Shown: in pieces, positions 6,757-12,226 of the stretch
Position numbering within the stretch: position 1 is the stretch's first letter
Layout of the letters: every line of letters begins with the position of its first letter
Assembly (NCBI GenBank): GCA_023406985.1
Contig: JAEXTK010000175.1
Span: forward strand, 1 to 12,226
Reading direction: 5' to 3'
Length of the DNA: 12,226 nt
Source of the DNA: Spirochaetota bacterium
Lineage (GTDB): Bacteria; Spirochaetota; Spirochaetia; Treponematales; Breznakiellaceae
Notes under the pieces: model-generated
What the model was told of the DNA's origin: nothing
The model's input: only the letters and a program-made list of their open reading frames with translations
Database searches by the model: none
Position numbers and translations under genes: made by a program

Positions 6757-8282
6757 CGTACCGTCCTTGCGGGCCGCGCGGACACCTCGCGGGAGAATTC
6801 GCCGATATGACGGGGGGAAGCGCGGTCATAGGCGGCTATACAAAAATAGTATAACGTACCGTTCCTCAGTCCGTCGACGACTATGGAAGTCCGGTTCCCG
6901 ACATCGAGGGGCGAAGGGCCGGCCGCCGCGTCCTCGCCGAAGTATTCGCCGCGGGCCTCGCCGTAGTAGACGAGGTACCCGCCGAGGTCCGAGTCGGGGC
7001 TGGCCCGCCACTTGAGTTCCACGGAACCGTCGCCCGCCTGGGCGACCACGAGGGAAGGCGGCGGCGGCGGATCGTCGCGCTCGTAGACCACCCGCACCTC
7101 GTCCAGGTACGGCGCCTGTTCGCCGTCGCCGCTCGGATAGAAGGCGACCGCGACCTGGACCCAGCGGCCGCGCAGGCCCGGGCCGAGGGGCGCCCCGCTC
7201 GCCGCCGGCGTCCAGCTCGATTCCTCGTCGGTCCAGCCGTACGGGGAGTCCCCCGCGCGCAGGAAATAGCGGAGTTCCGCGCCGTCGCCGCCCGGGGCCC
7301 CCTTGGCCTCCAGCCGGAGGACGCGCGCGTTGGTGGTGCCGAGGTCGAGGAACCGGGTCTCCGCCCTGCCGCCGGCCGCCGGGAAGCGGACGGTCCGGGC
7401 CTTTTCCACGAATCGCCGGTAGAGGCGGAATTCGTCCATGAAGCCCGCGTACCGGGACCCGAGCGAAAAGAATCCTCCCGTGCCGATCACGGGCGTATAG
7501 ACCTCGCCGCCCTCCCTACCCGTGAAGGTCGCGTACGCGACCGCTTCGAGCCGGCCGTCCACGAGGTACTCCAGGAGGCCGGTTCCGCCGTCGAAGCGCA
7601 CGAGGTGGTGGCTCCACGCGCGCGGCAGGATCGTGCCGTGCGGTGCGAGCGTCACCGAAATGCGCCGCCCCTCGCCCGGAGCGGAGAAGAAATCCGCGAA
7701 GGTCCATTCCAACCGGTTCCGCGCGACGAGCGCGCGGATGCGCTGGAACACGCTTTCGCCCGAAGGCGTCCGCCGGCTGGAGGTCCAGGCGAGGACCATC
7801 TCGCCGCTCTCCAGGTTGGCCGGATACAGCCAAAATTCGATGCTGAAGTCGTCTACCCGTTCGCCCGGGGAGAAGAGGGCCCCGGCGTTCGGCGTCGCCG
7901 TGATGCCCGAGAGGCCGTCGGGGGCCGAAGCGGAGGTGAACAGGGCGGCGCCCGCGCCCACGCGGGCGCTCCGCGGTCCCGCGATGGAGACCGCGGCCGA
8001 GGCGGCGGTTTTCCAGCGGCCGGCCGCGTCGGCGAAGTTCGCGCGGTCCTCGTCGAAGGAGAGCGCGAGGTCCAGGTCCGCATCGTCCATCCCGCGCGAA
8101 GACGAGAGGGTCAACGCGGGATAGCGCCGTACGCCCCCGATCTCCGCGACGCCGACGCGGCGCGCCATGGACGCCCACCCTTCGGCGCCGCCGATCGTGA
8201 GGACGCGCTCCTCCGCATGGAGCGCCGCGCGGGTAAGGATGACGAGGGCGGCCAGGGCCGTCGATACTGTTTTCTTTCTCAT
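6753..8282 (-). CDS. Exported LamG-like / FN3 protein
   Basis: A 509-residue secreted or periplasmic protein. Residues 1-23 form a signal peptide (MRKK, a hydrophobic Ala/Leu/Val core, then LHA before EE). Residues about 100-300 form a LamG/concanavalin-like beta sandwich with typical landmarks: FSIEFWLYPANLESGEMVLA, WSHHLVRFDGGTGLLEYLVDG and GFMDEFRLYRRF. Residues about 305-403 are a second beta-rich segment ending YLDEVRVVYERD. After a five-Pro linker (405-409), 410-505 is a fibronectin type III domain (VELKWRASPDSDLGGYLVYY, ending YYFCIAAYDRASP). Such modules bind carbohydrate or protein; no catalytic site is seen. AGGGA at 8287-8291 precedes the ATG by four bases. This is the first gene of the operon; its stop overlaps the TPR start as ATGA. 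The promoter must lie in the short gap or inside uvrC. Confidence 0.85.
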   Translation of the reverse strand: MRKKTVSTALAALVILTRAALHAEERVLTIGGAEGWASMARRVGVAEIGGVRRYPALTLSSSRGMDDADLDLALSFDEDRANFADAAGRWKTAASAAVSIAGPRSARVGAGAALFTSASAPDGLSGITATPNAGALFSPGERVDDFSIEFWLYPANLESGEMVLAWTSSRRTPSGESVFQRIRALVARNRLEWTFADFFSAPGEGRRISVTLAPHGTILPRAWSHHLVRFDGGTGLLEYLVDGRLEAVAYATFTGREGGEVYTPVIGTGGFFSLGSRYAGFMDEFRLYRRFVEKARTVRFPAAGGRAETRFLDLGTTNARVLRLEAKGAPGGDGAELRYFLRAGDSPYGWTDEESSWTPAASGAPLGPGLRGRWVQVAVAFYPSGDGEQAPYLDEVRVVYERDDPPPPPSLVVAQAGDGSVELKWRASPDSDLGGYLVYYGEARGEYFGEDAAAGPSPLDVGNRTSIVVDGLRNGTLYYFCIAAYDRASPRHIGEFSREVSARPARTVR

Positions 8283-8314
8283 GGATTCCCTATATCTTAT
8301 CGGCAGCGCGACCC
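8283..8314. promoter_or_regulatory. Short divergent control region between the LamG gene and uvrC
   Basis: The 32-base gap is locally AT-rich (TATATCTTAT at 8291-8300), unlike its surroundings, so it probably supplies -10-like elements. I find no -10/-35 pair with good consensus on either strand. The promoters may overlap or reach into the neighbouring genes. Confidence 0.35.
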
Positions 8315-10291
8315 ATGGAACACGACACGAATTCGAACCATTTTAGCCGCCTCCGCGCCACGGCGAAAGAAGCGCCGCTCGAGCCCGGCGTCTACATCTG
8401 GCGGGACGTCGACGGCGAAATCATCTACGTCGGCAAGGCGCGCGTGCTCCGCAATCGCCTCAACTCGTATTTCTCGGGCGAAAAGGACGTCAAGACCCGC
8501 ACGCTGCTCAAACGCGCCCGCTCGATAGAAACGATCATCGTCAACAACGAGTACGAAGCCCTCCTCCTCGAAAACACGCTCATCAAGCAGCACGCGCCCA
8601 AGTACAACATCAACCTCAAGGACGGCAAGAGCTACCCGGTGGTCCGGATCACGAACGAGGACTTCCCGAAGGTTTTCCGCACCCGCCGCATCGTGGAGGA
8701 CGGCTCCCTCTACTACGGCCCCTTCCCGAACGTCCAGGCCGTGGACACGATGCTGGAGCTCATCGACAAGCTCTTCCCGCTCCGCAAATGCCGCGTCCTC
8801 CGCAAGCGTACGGCGCCCTGCATGTATTACCATATCGGCCGCTGTTCCGCCCCCTGCGTGGGTAAGATAACCAAGGAAGAGTACGGCCGGCACGTGGACC
8901 GCGTCAAAAAGCTCCTTTCCGGCGACACGGCGGGCCTCACCGCGGACCTCACCGAGCGCATGCAGGAGGCCGCCGCCGCGATGAAATTCGAGCGGGCGGC
9001 CCAACTCCGCGACGCCATCCGCGCCATCGGGGAACTCTCCGCCTCCAACGCGGTGGTGGACTTCGATCCGGACGCCCGCGATTACGTGGCCTGGGCCGAG
9101 GAGGGCGTGCTCGCGAGCTTCACCGTCTTCTCCATGCGCGGCGGCAAGATGACCGGCCGCGAGCTCTTCCGCACCCGCACCGCGGCCTCCGAGGCCGAGT
9201 CGCTCGAACAGTTCCTCACGACCTACTACGCCCCGGATCGCCTCCCCCCGCCCCGCGTGTTCCTCGCGGGCGGAGCGGGCGACCTGGACAGCGTGCTCCG
9301 CTGGTTCAAGGATACCCTCGGCGTGGAACCCGCCCTCCTCGCCGCCGACGAGAAGCGCCACGAGGCGGCGCTCGCCATGGCCTACCAGAACGCGAAGGAG
9401 GACCTGGCCAAACGGCTCAAGGAGCGCGGCGCCGGCCCCGCCTTGGAGGAACTCGCCCGCGTGCTCGGCTTGAACGCGAAACCCGAGCGGATCGAGGGCT
9501 TCGACATCGCCCAGCTCGACGGCAAGCACCCGGTCGCCTCCCTCATCTCCTTCAAGGACGGCATGCCGGACAAGAAGAACTACCGCCACTACAAGCTGCG
9601 CACCGTGGAGGGCATCGTGGACGATTTCCAGGCGATGCGCGAAGCGGTCACGCGCCGCTATTCGAGGCTCCTCGCGGACGAGGGGGAGATCCCGGATCTC
9701 ATCATGATCGACGGCGGCATCGGGCAGGTGAACGCGGCCAAGGGAGTCCTCGACGCCCTCGGCGTGGACTGCGGCCTCGTGGGCCTCGCCAAGCGGGACG
9801 AGGAGCTCTGGCTCCCCGACGCGACCGAACCGATCCGGTTGCCCAAGACTTCCGAGGCGCTCAAGGTGCTCCAGTACGTGCGCGACGAGACGCACCGCTT
9901 CGCGACGGGCCTCAACCAGAAGCTCCGCTCCAAGGACCTCGTCCTGGAGGGCCTCCAATCGGTGGAAGGCGTGGGCCCCGCCCGCGCGGCGACCATCCTC
10001 AAGGCCTACGGGTCGCTGGAAGCCGTCGCGGCCGCCGACAGCGAAGAACTCGCGTCGCGCTGCAAGCTATCGGAGAACGTCGCGAAGGCCGTCGGCGCCG
10101 CCGCGCGCCTCGCCCTCGCGGACCGGGCCGCCGAGGCCCTTCGGTTGAAATCGCGCTCGGGCTCGTCCACGCGCGCGGCCGCGGGAACGGCCAACCGCCG
10201 CGGCGCGGCGGGCCTCGCCGCGGAACTCGCGGCCGAGGCCATGGAGGAGTACGGGAAAACCGAGGACGGAGGATCGTCTAGCCGGTCTTGA
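8315..10291 (+). CDS. uvrC: UvrC, excinuclease ABC subunit C
   Basis: The UvrC nuclease of nucleotide excision repair makes the two incisions around a lesion after UvrA2B loading. It is 658 residues, against about 600 for typical relatives. The N-terminal GIY-YIG domain shows GVY at 25-27 and IIYVGKARVLRNRL at 36-49. A cysteine cluster, Cys159, Cys169, Cys177 and Cys181, is in the place where UvrC binds an iron-sulfur cluster. The UVR motif for UvrB contact is AAMKFERAAQLRDAI (about 221-235). The RNase H-like half has Asp397 (EGFDIAQLDG), Asp466 (LIMIDGGIGQ) and His527 (DETHRFA). Helix-hairpin-helix motifs follow (SVEGVGPARAATILKAYGS, about 549-567). The last 50 or so residues are low-complexity and look like an extension. 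No Shine-Dalgarno precedes the ATG at 8315. The end overlaps the chemoreceptor gene by 14 bp. Confidence 0.98.
   Translation: MEHDTNSNHFSRLRATAKEAPLEPGVYIWRDVDGEIIYVGKARVLRNRLNSYFSGEKDVKTRTLLKRARSIETIIVNNEYEALLLENTLIKQHAPKYNINLKDGKSYPVVRITNEDFPKVFRTRRIVEDGSLYYGPFPNVQAVDTMLELIDKLFPLRKCRVLRKRTAPCMYYHIGRCSAPCVGKITKEEYGRHVDRVKKLLSGDTAGLTADLTERMQEAAAAMKFERAAQLRDAIRAIGELSASNAVVDFDPDARDYVAWAEEGVLASFTVFSMRGGKMTGRELFRTRTAASEAESLEQFLTTYYAPDRLPPPRVFLAGGAGDLDSVLRWFKDTLGVEPALLAADEKRHEAALAMAYQNAKEDLAKRLKERGAGPALEELARVLGLNAKPERIEGFDIAQLDGKHPVASLISFKDGMPDKKNYRHYKLRTVEGIVDDFQAMREAVTRRYSRLLADEGEIPDLIMIDGGIGQVNAAKGVLDALGVDCGLVGLAKRDEELWLPDATEPIRLPKTSEALKVLQYVRDETHRFATGLNQKLRSKDLVLEGLQSVEGVGPARAATILKAYGSLEAVAAADSEELASRCKLSENVAKAVGAAARLALADRAAEALRLKSRSGSSTRAAAGTANRRGAAGLAAELAAEAMEEYGKTEDGGSSSRS
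10255..10285 (-). terminator. Weak hairpin beyond the chemoreceptor stop
   Basis: On the minus strand, ACCG and CGGT flank a nested GACG/CGTC pair, followed by TTTTCCC. The stems are only four bases each with bulges, so this is a weak terminator candidate where uvrC and the chemoreceptor gene converge. Confidence 0.2.
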
Positions 10292-12146
10292 AGCAGCCGA
10301 TCGCCGCGTCCATCTCCTGGATGGTGTTCCGGGTGCCCGCCGCGATCTGAGCGACGTGGGTCGCGCTCGTCGCGATGTCGCCCGTCGCCTTGGTCATCTC
10401 CTCCATCTGGACCGTGATCTCCATGGTCGTATCCCGGAGCTGGGTGATCTCCTCCAGGACCGTGGCGTTGCCCTGGCTCATCTCGCGGGACCCGACCTTC
10501 ACCTGGGACGTGATGTCGTTCATGGACCGGAGCGCCTCCAGGACCTGGGTGGACCCTTCCTTCTGCTCCTCCATGGCGGCCCGGACTTCGCTCACCATGG
10601 CGTCGGTTTCCCCGATCTTCTCCGCGACCCGCTCGAAGGCCGCCTCGGAGTCCTTGGAGGAGGAGACGACCTCCTCGATGGCCGCCTGGACCTGCGCGAG
10701 TTCGGCCTTGATGGCCCCCGACTGTTTCGATGAGGTCTCCGCCAGGCGCCGGATCTCGTCGGCGACCACCGAGAAGCCGAGCCCGGCGTCGCCCGCGTGC
10801 GCGGCTTCGATCGCGGCGTTCATCGCGAGTAGGTTCGTCTGGGCCGCGATGGCCGCGATGACCTTGTTCGCCTCCAGCAGGGCCTGGGACCGCTCGGCGA
10901 TCTTGTTGATGCGGTCGCCCGCGGTGGCCTGGGTGGATTTGCCCTCGGCGGCGGCACCCAGCAGCTCGCTGAATTGGTCCGCCATCTTGGCGAACGAATG
11001 GGACATGGAGGCGATGTTCGCGACCATCTCCTCGATGGACGCCGAGGCCTCCGTCACGCTCGCCGCCTGATCGGAGATAAGGGTATCGAGGGACTCGATG
11101 TTCTTGGCGATCTGTTCCACCACCGTGGACGACTCGACGACGCTCGACGATTGGTCGCGGGCCTTCTCCCGCACCCGCTCCACGCTCACCGATATCTGCG
11201 TCACCGCCCCCGCCGTATCGCCCGAGCTCTTCCGCAAATCCTCGCCGAGTCCGTTGAGGTCCGCCTGCACGGCCTTGAGGTTGCCCATGCTCTCCCCGAG
11301 GCCCGAACAGAAGCCGTTCACCATGCCCGCGATGGAACCGAGTTCGTCGATGGACCCGATATGGATGCGCGCGGTGAGATCCTTTTCGGACGACGCGAGG
11401 CGCTCGCATTGGGTGATGATGGATCGGAACAAGAGCCCCGAGTTCCGGTTCCAGATGAGGAGCAAGACCATCACCACCGCGAAATAGAGCACGGTGACGA
11501 CGTTCATCATCACGCCCGTCACGGAATCGAAGCGGTGGCCGCCCTCTTCCATGCGGGACACGCCGAGGAGGGAGACCGAGAAGGCGAACAGGAGCGACAT
11601 GAGGCTCATGAAGGCGGGGATGATGAACGTCTTGGTCTGCTGCCGCGGCTCCCGCAGGCTATACGGGTATCTGACGAGCCGCTGATCGAGGAGGGTCTTG
11701 GTGACCAAGCGATCGGAGAGCACGTAGACGAAGGCCGAAACGAGCATGCCCCAGGACAGGGTGAACATGAACAGGGGCAGTTTCGCCTCCTCCCGCAAGC
11801 CGATCGGGCTCCCGAGGGACACGAGCAGCGCGATGGAGAGCAGCGCGAGGGTGAAAAAGACGATCAGGGACCGGAGCGGCGTGTGGCCCAAGACGCTCAG
11901 CGCGCCCTTGAGCTCCTCCTCATCGGCGCAGCCGACGAAATCGTAGGAGAAAATCTTGCTGAAATGGCCGAGGACGAGCGAAGCGACGACGAGGAAGCCC
12001 AAGCCCGAGACCGCGGCGATGAGGAAGAAAGCGCCGGGAGGTACGCTCCTATCACGGCAAATACCCATATCGACGGCCGTCAGGAAAACGAATATGAGGC
12101 CGGCCGCCAGTACGATGAGCCTGAAGGAGTTGCCCTTGTTTTTCAT
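10278..12146 (-). CDS. Methyl-accepting chemotaxis protein with six TM segments
   Basis: A 622-residue chemoreceptor that couples a stimulus to CheA/CheW. Six hydrophobic segments (about 9-27, 38-60, 93-112, 124-143, 174-195, 211-232) are separated by short loops, so there is no large periplasmic ligand domain. A HAMP linker follows (about 232-285, with the IDELGSI landmark). The long coiled-coil signalling domain has the canonical hairpin tip near 431-470: IAAQTNLLAMNAAIEAAHAG, then GFSVVADEIRRLAE. The Met and His in the tip resemble spirochaete receptors. There is no CheR/CheB tail pentapeptide at the C-terminus. The ATG is preceded by GGGGAG (12151-12156) four bases away. It is alone on its strand here and convergent with uvrC. 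The signal it senses cannot be read. Confidence 0.96.
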   Translation of the reverse strand: MKNKGNSFRLIVLAAGLIFVFLTAVDMGICRDRSVPPGAFFLIAAVSGLGFLVVASLVLGHFSKIFSYDFVGCADEEELKGALSVLGHTPLRSLIVFFTLALLSIALLVSLGSPIGLREEAKLPLFMFTLSWGMLVSAFVYVLSDRLVTKTLLDQRLVRYPYSLREPRQQTKTFIIPAFMSLMSLLFAFSVSLLGVSRMEEGGHRFDSVTGVMMNVVTVLYFAVVMVLLLIWNRNSGLLFRSIITQCERLASSEKDLTARIHIGSIDELGSIAGMVNGFCSGLGESMGNLKAVQADLNGLGEDLRKSSGDTAGAVTQISVSVERVREKARDQSSSVVESSTVVEQIAKNIESLDTLISDQAASVTEASASIEEMVANIASMSHSFAKMADQFSELLGAAAEGKSTQATAGDRINKIAERSQALLEANKVIAAIAAQTNLLAMNAAIEAAHAGDAGLGFSVVADEIRRLAETSSKQSGAIKAELAQVQAAIEEVVSSSKDSEAAFERVAEKIGETDAMVSEVRAAMEEQKEGSTQVLEALRSMNDITSQVKVGSREMSQGNATVLEEITQLRDTTMEITVQMEEMTKATGDIATSATHVAQIAAGTRNTIQEMDAAIGCFKTG

Positions 12147-12179
12147 GGATCTCCCCGCTTGGGTACGTTTTTAGGTTTC

Positions 12180-12203
12180 GGGCGCCGCCGGGGCGCGGCG
12201 CCC
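12180..12203. other. GC-rich perfect hairpin upstream of the chemoreceptor gene
   Basis: GGGCGCCGC (12180-12188) and GCGGCGCCC (12195-12203) form a perfect nine-base stem around a CGGGGC loop. GCCGGGGCG recurs at 12187-12195 and 12204-12212. No T-tract follows on either strand, so it may be the terminator of a gene beyond the window, a regulatory site, or chance. The remaining bases 12147-12226 hold nothing else I can name. Confidence 0.4.
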
Positions 12204-12226
12204 GCCGGGGCGGTTATGGTGGTGCG

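Noticed and set aside
3385..6810. A 1141-codon open frame opposite the TPR gene
   Set aside because: It lies exactly codon-on-codon antisense to the TPR gene. In GC-rich genes the codons TTA, CTA and TCA are rare, so the antisense frame stays open. Its product is Arg/Gly/Leu-rich low complexity.
8297..9958. A 553-codon open frame opposite uvrC
   Set aside because: Also codon-aligned antisense, explained the same way; uvrC has full family support.

Overview
GC-rich bacterial chromosome with tightly packed genes on both strands. The best guess at the host is a free-living or commensal spirochaete. The support is circumstantial: the chemoreceptor's signalling tip has the NLLAMNAAIEAAHAG wording common in spirochaete chemoreceptors, and a large acidic TPR protein lies in an operon with an HDOD protein. 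I see no tRNA, rRNA, CRISPR array, transposase or integrase, and nothing that marks a genomic island.

Layout. (1) Positions 1-938 (+): the C-terminal part of a DUF4838-type, carbohydrate-associated protein whose 5' end lies outside the window. (2) Positions 945-1472 (+): a small SprA-related putative metalloprotease with an intact HEKKH motif, preceded by a plausible sigma70-type promoter that would give an almost leaderless mRNA. (3) Positions 8282-1435 (-): a probable four-gene operon read right to left. It encodes an exported LamG/FN3 protein, a 1168-residue TPR protein with long low-complexity tracts, an HDOD protein and an MBL-fold hydrolase. The junctions are a 4-bp ATGA overlap, a 17-bp overlap with a TTG start, and a 47-bp gap. 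(4) Positions 8315-10291 (+): uvrC, divergent from the operon across only 32 bp. (5) Positions 12146-10278 (-): a six-TM methyl-accepting chemotaxis protein that overlaps the end of uvrC by 14 bp. (6) Positions 12147-12226: a non-coding end with a strong GC-rich hairpin.

How the genes may work together. UvrC (nucleotide excision repair) and the chemoreceptor are ordinary housekeeping and behaviour genes. The four-gene operon is the most interesting part. It joins an exported adhesion-like beta protein, a cytoplasmic scaffold (TPR array, Pro/Gln linker, acidic Ala/Glu/Pro repeats and a duplicated C-terminal helical module), an HDOD signalling protein that keeps its HD residues, and a metallo-hydrolase. 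A shared process, perhaps envelope- or signalling-related, is inferred from operon structure alone. I do not see an obviously new defence or mobile system here.
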